From contig NZ_OBMT01000005.1 in the NCBI RefSeq assembly GCF_900217815.1, forward strand, positions 154,674-218,673: a stretch of 64,000 bases of DNA, read 5' to 3'. Source of the DNA: Rhodobacter maris. Its GTDB lineage: Bacteria > Pseudomonadota > Alphaproteobacteria > Rhodobacterales > Rhodobacteraceae. Both the position numbers and the translations under genes were made by a program. The number at the start of each line of letters is the position of its first letter. Position 1 is the first letter of the stretch. Below are positions 17,059-27,529 of this stretch, piece by piece. The notes beneath the pieces are model-generated. The model made no database searches. It worked only from the letters and a program-made list of their open reading frames with translations, and was not told where the DNA came from.

Positions 17059-17505
17059 TCAGTCCTCCAGCATCGCCAGATAGGCGCCGTAGCCCTCTTC
17101 TTCCATCCGGTCCTTCGGGATGAAGCGCAGGCTCGCGGAATTGATGCAGTAACGCAGCCCGCCCCGGTCGCGCGGGCCGTCCGGGAAAACATGCCCGAGG
17201 TGGCTGTCTCCATGCGTCGAGCGCACTTCGACGCGGTGCATGCCGTGCGAAAAATCCTGATGCTCGGTCACATGCGAGGGTTCGACGGGTTGCGTGAACG
17301 AGGGCCAGCCGCAGCCCGCATCGAACTTGTCGCGCGAGGAAAAGAGCGGCTCGCCCGAGACCACATCGACATAAAGCCCCGGCGCGGTCGTGTCCCAGAA
17401 GGCGCCGGTGAACGGCCGCTCGGTGCCGCTCGTTTGCGTCACGCGGAACTCTTCGGGGCTGAGGCGTGCGATCGCCTCTTCGGTCTTGCGATAGCGGTGG
17501 GTCAT
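17059..17505 (-). CDS. msrB: Peptide methionine (R)-S-oxide reductase MsrB
   Basis: 148 residues, single MsrB domain. The catalytic and structural motifs [15 protein letters not shown] and [13 protein letters not shown] are present (catalytic Cys in RYCIN). The classical paired CxxC zinc sites are not evident (a lone Cys at DAGCGW), so this may be a zinc-free form. AAGGA lies 8 bases before the ATG at 17505. It is the first gene of msrB-msrA. Confidence 0.95.
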   Translation of the reverse strand: MTHRYRKTEEAIARLSPEEFRVTQTSGTERPFTGAFWDTTAPGLYVDVVSGEPLFSSRDKFDAGCGWPSFTQPVEPSHVTEHQDFSHGMHRVEVRSTHGDSHLGHVFPDGPRDRGGLRYCINSASLRFIPKDRMEEEGYGAYLAMLED

Positions 17506-17572
17506 CGAGATTCCTTTCGAGACCCTTGAGATGGGGCGGCGCGGCGCAAAGTCCAGCCCGGCCGCCCCCGGC

Positions 17573-20500
17573 TCAGAGCGCCGCGATCGCCTCGAGAACA
17601 GCATCGGTGATGCGCCGCCGCTCGGCCCGGATCGCCCGGGTGTCGCCGCAGCGCGCCTGAAGCTGGCGGGCGGCGTCCAGCCAGGCCTCGGCGCAGAGGA
17701 GATCAGGCTCGAACGTGCGCACCCGTGCCGCCGCTTTCGGTGCACTCAACCCGAAGCTGTTGATCATGCAGGCTTCGGGGACCAGCCGATGGATTGAATG
17801 GCTGGGGCTCGCGTAATAGGTCGGCACCCCGCCGATGACGAAAGCGTCGAAAATCTTCTCGGAAATATAATGTTTCTGATGCGTATTCTCGTAGCTCGAC
17901 ATCACCCGCACACGCCCGTCGAGCCTCGCGAGCTTGTCGAGGTGCCAGTCCGGCAGATCTTGCCGTCGCGCAGCATTGACCCAGCCCTTGCCCTCGATAT
18001 GCACGCCGGGCAGATCGGCCAGATGTGCGGCCACTTCCGAGCGGAAGCTGCTCAACCCCCAGACTTCCTGTGCAGGAAAGGCGAGCGCGTATTTTTCGCC
18101 TTCGCGCTTTTCCGCAACGAAGGCGGCGGGGATCGGGGCGTTTTGCCAGCGGCTGAGCAGATCCCGTGCCGTAAACCTCAGGTTGCGCGCGATCAACGTG
18201 GTGAAGCGCGTCAGAAGATCGTCCGAAGTCAGCAGGAAATAGGGAATGCGTTCGAACTCGAAGATCCGCGAGTTGGAATGGTTGAGGAATGTATAGGCGA
18301 GTTCGGTTTCGCCGCAGACCGTCTTGCGCTTCGTGTCGGTGAACCCGCCCGACCAGCTCGAATCCCATAACGGCTCTTCAGAGATCACCATGATTTTTGC
18401 TGCGGGATTGCGCTTTGCAATCGCCTCGAACCGCGCCGCATCATTGCGCAGGTCGATGTTGAAGCCGGTCATGATCACATCGGCCCGCGCCGGATCCGCA
18501 ACAACGCTCATCCGCTCCCGCGCTGCGGCCTGAAACGCCGGATAGCTCAGGGGCGTGCGGTGCGAGTGCTCGCCGATAAAGCAGATATTCGGCCCAGGGG
18601 CCGGTCCGGCGGCGGGCGCGAGGGCGGGGCTGGAGAGAGCGGGCAGGGTCGACGTGGCAGAAACCGCGCCGGGCGCCATCGCGGCGCATTGCACATGCGC
18701 GAGCACTTCGCGGAAATGCACCAGCACCGCATCGCCGGGCGGCAGCACCTGCCGGGCGCGGCCGAGCATCTGCCCGAGCGGCGAGGTTGCGTCGCTGAAC
18801 CGCGCAAGCTGCGCAGTGCCGGCCACCAGCAATTCGCCGGAGCAGGCGCGCAGCAGTCCCTGTGCTTCCTCCCGGCTCATCGCGCTCTTGCGTTGCAGCC
18901 GCTCAACAAGAAGGTCGCACAACGCCCCGGACATTTGCCGCGGCGCGACCGGAGCGATGCGATCACCGGCGTCGGCCGGGAGCGGCGGCGCCCCGGACTC
19001 ACGGCCCTGCCCCAGTTCCAGCATCAGCTTCTGAACGTCATAGACGAAGCTGTGCGGCCCGTAGAGCAGCCAGAGTTGCGCACCGGCGTGGCGCATCGCT
19101 CGCAACCGCTCGGGATCTGCGGCGATCTCTTCGAGCCGCGCCGGAAGCGCCGCGATCGCCTCGCGGGTCTCGGCGCAGAACACCGCCGCGGCTTTCCAAA
19201 GTGCCGGGTCTCCCGGGGGGGCATAGGTGTCGGCGAGGATCACAGGGATCGCCCCCGCACCAAGGCTCTCCCAGAGCCGGATCGAGTTCGGCCCCGACCC
19301 CGAGGGGCAGAGCGAAAACACGCTTTGTGCCAGCGAGATGCGGAACTGGTCGGAATGCGACTTGTTCACCAGATCCTCTGCCGCAGTGGTTGTCGCGCCG
19401 GGGCGGATCTGAAGCTCGTAGACCACCTTGTTATAGTGCCAGGTGTCGCGCCCGATGATCAATCCGCGCGGATGATTGTGCAACTGCTCAAGGATATGCG
19501 TGCGCGCTTGGGTCAGATAATACTGGTTCGAGCGCGCGCCGATGAATGAAAACAGGAACGGCCGCTGGGCAATTTCCATTTGTTCCGACAGATCGGGGAT
19601 CTGCACCGGAAAGAGCGGGAACGGGTGGATGGAGAGCGTTGCGCGATCTGAAAGCATCTCACTCGATGCGAGGTCGTCATGCGTGGCGTGGCTCCAGAAC
19701 ACATGCGCGATCCCCGCCGTTTCGAACAGGTCCAAAAACTCCTTCATCTTGATATGCTGGCACACGGTGACGCGTGTGGTGTCTTTGGGCAGCATTTCGC
19801 AGAAATCGTGAAATTTCGCGAGATAGATATGCGCGTCGGAGGACTTGGTCTGAAGCTTGTCGATCAGGTTCGCCCAAGGGTAGGCGACATAGGTCACGCC
19901 CTCCGGCACGCAGTTGCACGCGCGCAGTTGATGGAAGGCCCGCTGTTCGGTGATCGCCGGGAATTGCCAGTCGCGGTCATGAGCAAAAATGTTGTCGCGC
20001 AGCGTGATATAATCCGACGGAGAAACTTCGGCCTCGGGGGCAACGCCCTGAAACACGATAGAGACCTTGCCGCCATTGCCCGGGATCGCCGCGCTCTTGT
20101 CCTTGCCGAAGATCTTCTCAGCATTCACTTTGAGCTGACCGTTGCAGCCCTCGTCCTGCACCGTGAGCCCCGCGTCGGCATAGGTGACCTTGAGCGTGCG
20201 GCGGGAAAGGTCGGCCTGTTTTGTCAGCCTCTCAAGGCCGGCGCGCCGCTTCGCCTCGGGAACGATGGCATCGATCTCGGCGATGTACTTTTCGCGCTGA
20301 CGGCTCGAGAGCTGGTCATCCGTGATGCGGAAAGTCGCAAGCGCGACCTTGGTCTGCACCAGCGCGGCCTTGGCCGAGAACAGCCGCCACAGGTTCCAGT
20401 CTCCCGCGAGGCGCATCGGCGCGATGCTCTTTTCCGGGGTCACTGCGCTCCACAGCCATTTGCGGAAATAGGTGCCTTCCTGTTGCAGGAAGTTCCAGTG

Positions 20501-20998
20501 CTGGCCTTCGCACAGCCCCAGTCGCAAAGCATCCCGCGGGATCGGATTATCAAAAAGCACCATCGGGCGGTTGCCGCGGAAAACCGATGTCGCGCCGCCG
20601 ACCCAGGACACCTGCTCCTTGTTGAACTGCGCCGCCAGATTGTCGATGAAAGCGCAAGAGCCTTGGGTCAGCAGATCGTCGCCGTTGATCCAGGTCATGA
20701 AGGCATCGGGCGGGATCTCCATATTCGCAAAGCCCTTGCAGAGCGCGTCATACATGCCGGTGTCGGGCTCCGACAGATACGAGAATTCGATCCCGAGACA
20801 GTGCTTGACGAACTCTGGGCTACCGATATGGCGCTGCCACCAGCCCAGCCGGTCGAGCGTGCCATCGTCAGAGCCGCCATCCTGGATGTGATAGCGGATG
20901 AAGAAATCCCCGGCCTGGCTGACGACGCTCTGGATCGTGCGGTCGATCGTTTTCGCCATGTTGAGGCATGGCGTTGTGATGAAAATAGTCTTCGACAT
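17573..20998 (-). CDS. Three-domain glycosyltransferase: GT2 + exostosin-like + GT10 fucosyltransferase-like
   Basis: 1141 residues from the ATG at 20998; the frame stays open upstream without a better start. Domain 1 (~1-240) is a GT2 fold: QDGGSDDGT (39-47), PDTGMYDAL (79-87), INGDD (104-108). Domain 2 (~330-665) resembles exostosin-type transferases: FSFIGARS (483-490), [20 protein letters not shown] (566-585). Domain 3 (~803-1141) resembles GT10 fucosyltransferases: [36 protein letters not shown] (1035-1053), GGVPTYY. Domain 3 is clearly paralogous to the whole protein at 32017-33051. With gmd and fcl nearby, domain 3 may use GDP-fucose. No membrane segment is seen, so it is probably cytosolic. 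The acceptor is unknown. Confidence 0.8.
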   Translation of the reverse strand: MSKTIFITTPCLNMAKTIDRTIQSVVSQAGDFFIRYHIQDGGSDDGTLDRLGWWQRHIGSPEFVKHCLGIEFSYLSEPDTGMYDALCKGFANMEIPPDAFMTWINGDDLLTQGSCAFIDNLAAQFNKEQVSWVGGATSVFRGNRPMVLFDNPIPRDALRLGLCEGQHWNFLQQEGTYFRKWLWSAVTPEKSIAPMRLAGDWNLWRLFSAKAALVQTKVALATFRITDDQLSSRQREKYIAEIDAIVPEAKRRAGLERLTKQADLSRRTLKVTYADAGLTVQDEGCNGQLKVNAEKIFGKDKSAAIPGNGGKVSIVFQGVAPEAEVSPSDYITLRDNIFAHDRDWQFPAITEQRAFHQLRACNCVPEGVTYVAYPWANLIDKLQTKSSDAHIYLAKFHDFCEMLPKDTTRVTVCQHIKMKEFLDLFETAGIAHVFWSHATHDDLASSEMLSDRATLSIHPFPLFPVQIPDLSEQMEIAQRPFLFSFIGARSNQYYLTQARTHILEQLHNHPRGLIIGRDTWHYNKVVYELQIRPGATTTAAEDLVNKSHSDQFRISLAQSVFSLCPSGSGPNSIRLWESLGAGAIPVILADTYAPPGDPALWKAAAVFCAETREAIAALPARLEEIAADPERLRAMRHAGAQLWLLYGPHSFVYDVQKLMLELGQGRESGAPPLPADAGDRIAPVAPRQMSGALCDLLVERLQRKSAMSREEAQGLLRACSGELLVAGTAQLARFSDATSPLGQMLGRARQVLPPGDAVLVHFREVLAHVQCAAMAPGAVSATSTLPALSSPALAPAAGPAPGPNICFIGEHSHRTPLSYPAFQAAARERMSVVADPARADVIMTGFNIDLRNDAARFEAIAKRNPAAKIMVISEEPLWDSSWSGGFTDTKRKTVCGETELAYTFLNHSNSRIFEFERIPYFLLTSDDLLTRFTTLIARNLRFTARDLLSRWQNAPIPAAFVAEKREGEKYALAFPAQEVWGLSSFRSEVAAHLADLPGVHIEGKGWVNAARRQDLPDWHLDKLARLDGRVRVMSSYENTHQKHYISEKIFDAFVIGGVPTYYASPSHSIHRLVPEACMINSFGLSAPKAAARVRTFEPDLLCAEAWLDAARQLQARCGDTRAIRAERRRITDAVLEAIAAL

Positions 20999-21182
20999 CG
21001 TTCGATCCTGAAATTCCGGTCTTGGGTCGTGCGGCGGCAGGCTTCCCGGGGGGAGGGGGCTCGCGCAAGACCCTAGACATGCCACAGGCAAACAACAACT
21101 CTTGAGCGCCTTTCTGCGACCAAAAAACAGCCGCGCTGAAGCCGAAGCCAAATCGCGGATGCGGCGTGGTGCCGGGCGGGGC

Positions 21183-23990
21183 TCAAGACGCGCAGGAAGG
21201 CTCGCGTATCACCGGCCCCTCCCGCAAGAGCTGCTGGTGGAGCAAGGCATCTTCGGCGGCCTTGTCGCCCAGAAGGGCGCGCGCCTGTTCGAGAAGATAG
21301 GCATCATGGGCCGGGCCGGCAAAGACATGCGGCAACACCGCATCGGGGGCCACCAGTTCCCAGCGGCGCAGGGCCTCGAAGCCCTGCGCGAGCTGTTCCA
21401 TCGTGCAGATCAAGCGGAAACGCCGCGCGATGACCCGCAAGGCGCCCTCGGCGGTCGGCGGCTCCTCGCCCCAAACGATGCCGCGGCACTGGCTCGATTG
21501 CGCATAGCTCGAGTTTTCTGCAATCAGCAGCGCCAGCCCCGCCTCAAGGCCAAGCGGCCTCAGGCGGTCGTGCACTGCTCCGAGCGCCGGGACGGCACGC
21601 GCGTAATGGAGGAACGAGACCAGCCGCTCGGCCGGGTCGCGCACCACGGTCATCCAGCACGGCAATTGCAGCAACGGTGCCGCCAGCGTGCCATGCAGAG
21701 CCTGAAAATTGCCGCTGAACACCCTCCAGGCATCGCGCTCCAGCATCTCGCGCACCGTCTCCGGCGCGCCGGGCTGATACAGTTCGAGCCGGCCCGGAGC
21801 CAGATGCGCGGCGATCGCCTGACGCAGCGACCGTCCGGCGGTGCGGGGCTGATGCAGATGGATCAACCGCGTTGCGCGGGCGCGCCCAGTCAGCGCGGGC
21901 AAGGGCGCGGCGGGCTGTGCCGGCGCGGAGACGGCGCCTGCCTTCCCGGCTTGCGGCGCCCCGACATCTGGAGGCCGGGCTTCAGGCTCGAACGTCAGGA
22001 TCGCGCCGATATGCCCGGTGCGCGGTCCGTGATCCTTGTCGCCCTTGAAAAGCGCAATCTCGGGCACCTCGGGTTCCTGTCGGATCGTCAGTTCGGACAC
22101 GGTTTGCGGCTCAAACAGAGTCACCCCCAGACGCTCGTAATAGCATCGGTTGTCATAGCCTGTGTTGCGGTCGGTGAACGTGCCGGCGGTAAGTGTCAGC
22201 GCGCCGGTGGTCGGGCCGCGCAGCATCGTATAGCCCACGACCTGTACCGGCCGCTCAAAGGCGAAGCGTTGTACAGCACCGCCCGGAATGCTGACCAGAG
22301 TCTGGCGGAACCCGCCCCGGCCATAGACTTTCGTCTCCGGCGCGCCGCTGGCGCAATCGGGGGCCGGAATGCATGCCCAGGGCGCGGGAGCATTGCGCAG
22401 CTTGTCGCGCTGGGCCGGCGGGATCTCGGGTTGGTCGAGCAACGTCATGAAGGCGTCAGTATAGATCTCTTTACCCGCCTCGGTCGGATGCACGTCATCG
22501 GTGAGCATCCCCTTGCCGAGCGGTACCGAGGCATATCCGAGCCCATGTTCGGCGGCAAAGCTGCGATGCATCTTCCAGAGCCAGTCCTCGGCTTCGACCA
22601 CTTCGATCCGCGGCAGGTCGAGCAGCGAAATCCGCGTCACTCCGCGCGCCACGGCCTTCGCGCAAAGCGCTTCGAGCGTGGCGCGGTGATCTGTGCGCGG
22701 GCGGTTCGTGCCGCGCATCTGCGAGGTTGCGATTTCGAGGATGAGATGGTTCGCCCCTTGATGAAGATCGAGGATCTGGTCGATCACATGGCGCAGCTGA
22801 AAGGGCGTCCAGGCCCCGATGCCGACCTTGTCAAAGCGGATCCGGCTGCGGCCGGACCGCGCGCAGCGTTGCCGGGCGAATTCGACGAAAGAATGCTGGT
22901 CGGTGACGCTGAAGCCCACGGTGAGCACATGCTGGCGCTCGGCGGGTATTGCGGGAACGGCCGCGGGAAGGGCGTTGAGGGTGCTGGGCGGCGGCGCGGA
23001 GATCGGAGCGGCCGGAGCGGTGACGGTGGGCGCCGGTGCGCTGTCTCCGGCAATGAAGATGCTGCACAGATGACCGAGGCGCGGCCCGGTATCGGGCGTG
23101 CCCTTGAGCAGCTTGGCGCCGGGCAACGCCGGATCCTGACGGATGTCGAGCCTGCGGCAGGACTGCTCGCGAAAGAAGGTCGCGCCGATCCGCTCGTAAT
23201 AACAAAACGGGTCGTATCCACCGGCGCGGTGCGCGAAGTCTCCAGTGCTCAGGTCGAGTGCACCACTTCTGGGCCCCATGATCATCGAATAGCCGAGCAC
23301 GCGCACTGGCTCGCGGCCGAAGTCGAACCGCACCGTTTCGCCGGCGGGGATGGACACGGCTGTCACCCCGTAGCCGCCGCGCGCATAATCGCGCAGCCCC
23401 GCGCTGCCGCGGCCGTAATGATAAGCCGGAATACTGCTATAAGGGTTGCGCAACTCCGCCAGCCGGTCGCGCGCCGTGGTGGAAAGCGGGGGAGTGGTCT
23501 CGATCAGCGCCATCAGGGCGTCGGCGAAGACTCTCACGCCTTCGGCGGTGGGATGAACGACATCGCGCAGCATCCCCTCGGCAAGAGGCACCGCGCGGTA
23601 GCCAAGCGCGTATTCTTCGCAAAAGGCGCGGTGCATCGCCCATTGCCAGTCGGTCGCCTCCTCCACATCGCTGCGGGGCAGGTCAAGAAAAGAGATCCGG
23701 CCCACCCCGTGTTTGACAGCCGAGGCGACGAGGCAGCGGAGGCTCTCAAGATGGTCTTCCTGGCTGCGGTTCTGGCTGCGCAGGCTTGGCGTGGCGATCT
23801 CGAACACCACATGGTCGGGGCGGTTGTGCTCAAGAATCTCGTCGATCACATGGCGCAGCAGAAACGGAAACCAGCCGCCGATCCCGACTTTGGAGAGCCG
23901 GATCCCGGCCTGCGGGCTCAGCCGCTCCTGGCAGCGCTCGACAAAGGACTTTTCGGCGGTGACGCTGAAACCTACGACCAGAACGTGCAT
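21183..23990 (-). CDS. Tandem SGNH-hydrolase-like repeats fused to a sulfotransferase domain
   Basis: 935 residues with an internal duplication. Repeat A (1-315) and repeat B (353-665) each have an SGNH-like part (GFSVT with the candidate Ser; KVGIGGW / KVGIGAW; DVVHPT at 143-148 / DDVHPT at 498-503, a D-x-x-H pattern), then a beta-rich part (GYSMIMGPRSGAL / GYTMLRGPTTGAL; CYYERIG / CYYERLG). A Pro/Ala linker separates the repeats. The C-terminal ~230 residues look like a sulfotransferase: LIHLHQPRTAGRSLRQAI (709-726) as phosphosulfate-binding loop and VVRDPAERLVSFLHY (782-796). No signal peptide. Suggested role: de/acetylation or similar plus sulfation of a glycan. The function is inferred. 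Confidence 0.72.
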   Translation of the reverse strand: MHVLVVGFSVTAEKSFVERCQERLSPQAGIRLSKVGIGGWFPFLLRHVIDEILEHNRPDHVVFEIATPSLRSQNRSQEDHLESLRCLVASAVKHGVGRISFLDLPRSDVEEATDWQWAMHRAFCEEYALGYRAVPLAEGMLRDVVHPTAEGVRVFADALMALIETTPPLSTTARDRLAELRNPYSSIPAYHYGRGSAGLRDYARGGYGVTAVSIPAGETVRFDFGREPVRVLGYSMIMGPRSGALDLSTGDFAHRAGGYDPFCYYERIGATFFREQSCRRLDIRQDPALPGAKLLKGTPDTGPRLGHLCSIFIAGDSAPAPTVTAPAAPISAPPPSTLNALPAAVPAIPAERQHVLTVGFSVTDQHSFVEFARQRCARSGRSRIRFDKVGIGAWTPFQLRHVIDQILDLHQGANHLILEIATSQMRGTNRPRTDHRATLEALCAKAVARGVTRISLLDLPRIEVVEAEDWLWKMHRSFAAEHGLGYASVPLGKGMLTDDVHPTEAGKEIYTDAFMTLLDQPEIPPAQRDKLRNAPAPWACIPAPDCASGAPETKVYGRGGFRQTLVSIPGGAVQRFAFERPVQVVGYTMLRGPTTGALTLTAGTFTDRNTGYDNRCYYERLGVTLFEPQTVSELTIRQEPEVPEIALFKGDKDHGPRTGHIGAILTFEPEARPPDVGAPQAGKAGAVSAPAQPAAPLPALTGRARATRLIHLHQPRTAGRSLRQAIAAHLAPGRLELYQPGAPETVREMLERDAWRVFSGNFQALHGTLAAPLLQLPCWMTVVRDPAERLVSFLHYARAVPALGAVHDRLRPLGLEAGLALLIAENSSYAQSSQCRGIVWGEEPPTAEGALRVIARRFRLICTMEQLAQGFEALRRWELVAPDAVLPHVFAGPAHDAYLLEQARALLGDKAAEDALLHQQLLREGPVIREPSCAS

Positions 23991-24070
23991 TTTTCCTCCC
24001 CCGGCCCCCCGCGGCCGCGGGCCTGCCTGTCATCTGCAGATGCTGCTTGTGGAGTCCCCGGACCCAGAGA

Positions 24071-24928
24071 TCAGGTTTTGATCAACTCGAAGCTGCTGAT
24101 ATATTGGCCATGCACCAGCTTTTCGGGCTCGGGCCCAAGGTGATGCACCATCTTGCAATGAATGATATGGATATCGTCCCAAAGACCCTGTTTATGCAGT
24201 TCGAACAGAATCTTGCACTGGGCGTTCCACACGGTGTTGGAAAGAACTTTGCGTGGAATCTCCGTCAATCGGTTCATGGTCTTGTTCAGCGCGGTCTGGT
24301 CGCACAGTCGCGCCCAGTTGCTGGTTGCCGGGGCCTGCGACTGAGTCAGGAACTGTTCGACCCAGCCGGTGCCGGCACCATAGTCGCGGATCGTGTCGCG
24401 GAACGCGAAGACGCCCGAGTTGAAGTATTTCGGGTTCGAAAGCGCGATCAGCCCCTGCGCATTCGGGCGGTCGCCATCGGCGATGCCCTTTTCGTATTGC
24501 TCCTTCGGATAGTAGGCGATCGGCTCATTGGTGAGCACGATCTGCGTGTCGTCTTCCCGCAGCGCATCGAACATCGGCACCAGCGTCTTGCGCACGTAAG
24601 TGTCCGTGTCGAGAAACAGGGTGAAGCGATAGGGCGAAACATTGATCGTGTTGATCTTGACGCCGCGGCTGCGCTCCATGCCGTCGCTCATCTTTAGTCC
24701 CGAGGCCCGCACGGTCTCGGTCAGGTCGAGAAAGTCGATATGGGCGATCCCCGCCAGCAGTTCGCGCGCCAGCGCCCCTTCCCAGGAATAGGCGACGGTG
24801 ATCGGCAGATCGGGATGCACCGCACGGATCGACCGGATCGACGTACGCATCTCCTTGAAATAGGGCTCTCCGGTTACGGCATAAATGACACCGCAATCCT
24901 GAAGCGTTCCCTGCGCACTGTTCGCCAT
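24071..24928 (-). CDS. Nucleotide-sugar glycosyltransferase-like protein (GT-A fold)
   Basis: 285 residues. The start GVIYAVTGEPYFKEMRTSIRS resembles GT-A transferases of GT8-like type, and the DxD motif is in LFLDTDTYV (~104-112). Later come NSGVFAFRDT (a substrate-pocket loop typical of such enzymes) and HIIHCKMVHHLG near the end. No signal or membrane segment. It is likely to add a sugar in the glycan pathway of its neighbours. It is preceded by 89 bases after fcl, all on minus. Confidence 0.7.
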   Translation of the reverse strand: MANSAQGTLQDCGVIYAVTGEPYFKEMRTSIRSIRAVHPDLPITVAYSWEGALARELLAGIAHIDFLDLTETVRASGLKMSDGMERSRGVKINTINVSPYRFTLFLDTDTYVRKTLVPMFDALREDDTQIVLTNEPIAYYPKEQYEKGIADGDRPNAQGLIALSNPKYFNSGVFAFRDTIRDYGAGTGWVEQFLTQSQAPATSNWARLCDQTALNKTMNRLTEIPRKVLSNTVWNAQCKILFELHKQGLWDDIHIIHCKMVHHLGPEPEKLVHGQYISSFELIKT

Positions 24929-25017
24929 CTAATGGTCTCTTTCTTTGAGCAAAGTTGGCGCATTCTAGCGCTTTCCGCTGGCGGAGAAAAGTTCGAGCTA
25001 TTTCTGGCGCGCCAGTG

Positions 25018-25986
25018 TCAGTTCCGGATTTTCGTGGTGTCGCAAAACCAGCGGTAGGTTTCCGCGACGCCTTCCTCAAGCCCGATCCGCGCCGTCCAGC
25101 CCATCTGTGCCAGACGGCTGACATCCATCAGTTTCTTCATCGTGCCATCGGGCTTCGTGGGATCGTTCGTGATCCGGCCTTTATAGCCCGTCACCCGCGC
25201 CACGAGCTTTGCCAGATCCATGATGGAAATATCGGTGCCGCTGCCCACGTTGATATGGCTGAGCATGGGCTGGGTATTGGCCTCATAGATGGCCTTGTCG
25301 AGGTCGAGCACGAACAGCGAGGCCTCTGCCATGTCGTCGACATGCAGGAATTCACGCATCGGCGTGCCGGATCCCCAGATCACCACCTCCTCGGTGCCCG
25401 CTTGAGCCGCCTCGTGAAAGCGCCGGATCAGGGCTGGCAGCACATGCGAGTTCTCGGGGTGGAAGTTGTCGCCCGGGCCATAGAGGTTGGTGGGCATCAC
25501 CGAGCGGTAATCGACGCCATATTGCCGGTTGTAGCTCTCGCACAGCTTGATCCCGGCGATCTTGGCCACGGCATAGGGTTCGTTCGTGGGTTCAAGCGTG
25601 CCGGTGAGAAGCGCGTCCTCGGCCATCGGCTGCGGCACGGCTTTGGGATAGATGCAGGACGAGCCGAGCTGGAGCAGCCGCTGCACCCCGGCGGCAAAGG
25701 CCTGATGGATCACGTTGCATTCGATCATCAGGTTTTCGTAGATGAATTCGGCGGGATAGGTGTTGTTGGCGTGGATACCGCCCACCTTGGCCGCAGCGAG
25801 GATCACCACATCGGGTTTTTCGGCCTGCATGAAATCGCGCACCGCCGACTGGTTTGTCAGATCCAGCTCGGCATGAGTGCGGGTCAGCAACTCAAGCGGC
25901 TCCCCGGCGGCAATACGTGTTTCGAGCTTGCGCAGGATTGCGCCTCCGACCATGCCGCGATGGCCTGCTACGTAGAACTTGGTCAT
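25018..25986 (-). CDS. fcl: GDP-L-fucose synthase
   Basis: 322 residues, the family length. NADP-binding GHRGMVGGA is at 8-16, and the active-site Ser-Tyr-Lys is in LGSSCIYP and [10 protein letters not shown] (YxxxK); [20 protein letters not shown] is the family hallmark. It converts GDP-4-keto-6-deoxymannose, made by Gmd (28337-29464), to GDP-L-fucose by epimerisation and reduction in the cytosol. The ATG at 25986 was chosen because it gives the usual [11 protein letters not shown] start; an upstream in-frame start adds an unrelated basic stretch. It diverges from 26159. Confidence 0.96.
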   Translation of the reverse strand: MTKFYVAGHRGMVGGAILRKLETRIAAGEPLELLTRTHAELDLTNQSAVRDFMQAEKPDVVILAAAKVGGIHANNTYPAEFIYENLMIECNVIHQAFAAGVQRLLQLGSSCIYPKAVPQPMAEDALLTGTLEPTNEPYAVAKIAGIKLCESYNRQYGVDYRSVMPTNLYGPGDNFHPENSHVLPALIRRFHEAAQAGTEEVVIWGSGTPMREFLHVDDMAEASLFVLDLDKAIYEANTQPMLSHINVGSGTDISIMDLAKLVARVTGYKGRITNDPTKPDGTMKKLMDVSRLAQMGWTARIGLEEGVAETYRWFCDTTKIRN

Positions 25987-26158
25987 ATCGTTTGCTCCGA
26001 TTGACCGAGCCAGCGCCCGGTGGTGTTGCTTCGTTGCTTTCCTTAAAGAGGGGGGGCCGGTATGCAAGGGCTATCTACCATTTGGGGTTCGGACGTCAAA
26101 CCCGGGCCCGCCCCTGCGGCGGGTCATCACAGAGCAACCGGTGGAGCGGGCAGGGTCG

Positions 26159-27529
26159 ATGACAAGTGAGACGATGATGGGGGTGAAGACCCTGCGCTGC
26201 TGGACCGGCGGTGGACCGCGCAACGAGGTCTGGAACTGGGGCGATGCGATCAGCCCCACTCTTTTTGCCAAGGTCTCCGGCTGCGCCCCGGAACTCGTCG
26301 ACTACACGGACATGAGCCCGGACCCCCACTTGATGATCTGCGGCAGCACGATGAAATGGATTACCCCCGGCAGCATCCTCTGGGGGATCGGCGAGATCTC
26401 GCAAAGCATGGCGTTCCTGCAACCGGATGTCCGGCCCGCGCATGTGGCCGCGGTGCGCGGCCCCCTGACCCGGGCACGTCTTTTGGAACGCGGCATCGAC
26501 TGCCCCGAGATCTATTGTGACCCGGCCCTTCTGTTTCCCCGGTTCTATGCCCCCGCGCCGGCGGCACGGCGCTACCGGCTTGGCATCATCCCCCACTACA
26601 TTGATCGCGATCTTCCCGCGCTGGCGCGGTTCCGCGCCGAGGCAGATGTGCGCGTGATCGACATCACCCAGTCCGCACTGGACGGAGACGCCCGGATTTT
26701 CGGGTTCGTCGACGATGTCTGTTCGTGCGACGCGATCCTGTCGAGCTCGCTCCACGGCCTCATTCTGGCCGATGCCTACGGCATCCCGAGCCGCTGGATG
26801 CAACTTTCGGACCGGGTCTTCGGGGGCGATTTCAAGTTTCGCGACTATTTTGCCAGCATGGAGCAGGCGGCCCGCGCAGAGGCGCCTCTGCGCGCGCTCG
26901 AGCCCTCCGTCGAAACCCTGATCGCGCAGGCCCGGGCCGATTTCGACGGCCTGGGTCCGGTGCGACCCGACCTGCAGGCCTTCCTCGCGGCCTTCCCGGG
27001 CCCGAGCGCGCGGACGGACGTTGAACGCTGGGCACGCGTTGCCGCGTCACCGCCCCCTTGGGATGCCCGCAATCAACGGATCGCAAAACATATTCCGCCG
27101 GGATCCTCGGTCGTCGAATTCGGATCCGGCAATCAGTCGCTCCGACGTCATCTCGCTCTTGGCGCCTATCAGCCCGTGGATTGCGTCCCCGGCGAGGGGG
27201 ATGTCTTCCTGTGCGATTACAACCGCGAGACGCGTTTTCCCCGGGTCTCGGCCGATGTCATCGTGATGAGCGGCTTTCTTGAATACATCATCGACACCGA
27301 GGCTTTTTTGCGGGCGCTCAAGGCGGCTTACCCCGGAACGCGCTGCCTGTTCAGCTGGGCCTTCGAGCCGCACGAGCCCGCGGCGCGCGCGGCGCATGGC
27401 TGGATTGCGGGCCTCAACCCCGCCAGCGAGGCCGAGGCGCCCTTCTCCCGTATCTTCAGCCGGCTTCGGCCGCTCGATGTGCACCAAACGCCGCTCACCC
27501 GGCAGGTGATCTACGAAGGGGTCTTGTGA
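26159..27529 (+). CDS. Polysaccharide pyruvyltransferase-like domain fused to a methyltransferase-like domain
   Basis: 456 residues. Residues ~1-270 match the polysaccharide pyruvyltransferase (CsaB-like) pattern: NWGDAISPTLF near the start, then AVRGPLTRARLLERG, CDPALLFP and the C-terminal SSSLHGLILADAYGIPS. Residues ~305-456 resemble a class I methyltransferase: SSVVEFGSGNQSLRRHL (motif I) and ADVIVMSGFLEYI. The protein could add pyruvate ketals to a glycan and methylate a product. It is the only plus-strand gene of size in the island, divergent from fcl, with AGGG before the ATG. It overlaps the convergent GT25 gene by 19 bases. The methyltransferase half is less certain. Confidence 0.68.
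   Translation: MTSETMMGVKTLRCWTGGGPRNEVWNWGDAISPTLFAKVSGCAPELVDYTDMSPDPHLMICGSTMKWITPGSILWGIGEISQSMAFLQPDVRPAHVAAVRGPLTRARLLERGIDCPEIYCDPALLFPRFYAPAPAARRYRLGIIPHYIDRDLPALARFRAEADVRVIDITQSALDGDARIFGFVDDVCSCDAILSSSLHGLILADAYGIPSRWMQLSDRVFGGDFKFRDYFASMEQAARAEAPLRALEPSVETLIAQARADFDGLGPVRPDLQAFLAAFPGPSARTDVERWARVAASPPPWDARNQRIAKHIPPGSSVVEFGSGNQSLRRHLALGAYQPVDCVPGEGDVFLCDYNRETRFPRVSADVIVMSGFLEYIIDTEAFLRALKAAYPGTRCLFSWAFEPHEPAARAAHGWIAGLNPASEAEAPFSRIFSRLRPLDVHQTPLTRQVIYEGVL

Noticed and set aside
21102..24143. Plus-strand frame of 1013 codons
   Set aside because: Antisense to the duplicated SGNH-sulfotransferase gene; apparent repeats in it are the shadow of the real duplication.
25003..25014. CTGGCGCGCCAG palindrome after fcl as a terminator
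   Set aside because: Perfect but short, with no loop and no U-run; common by chance at this GC content.
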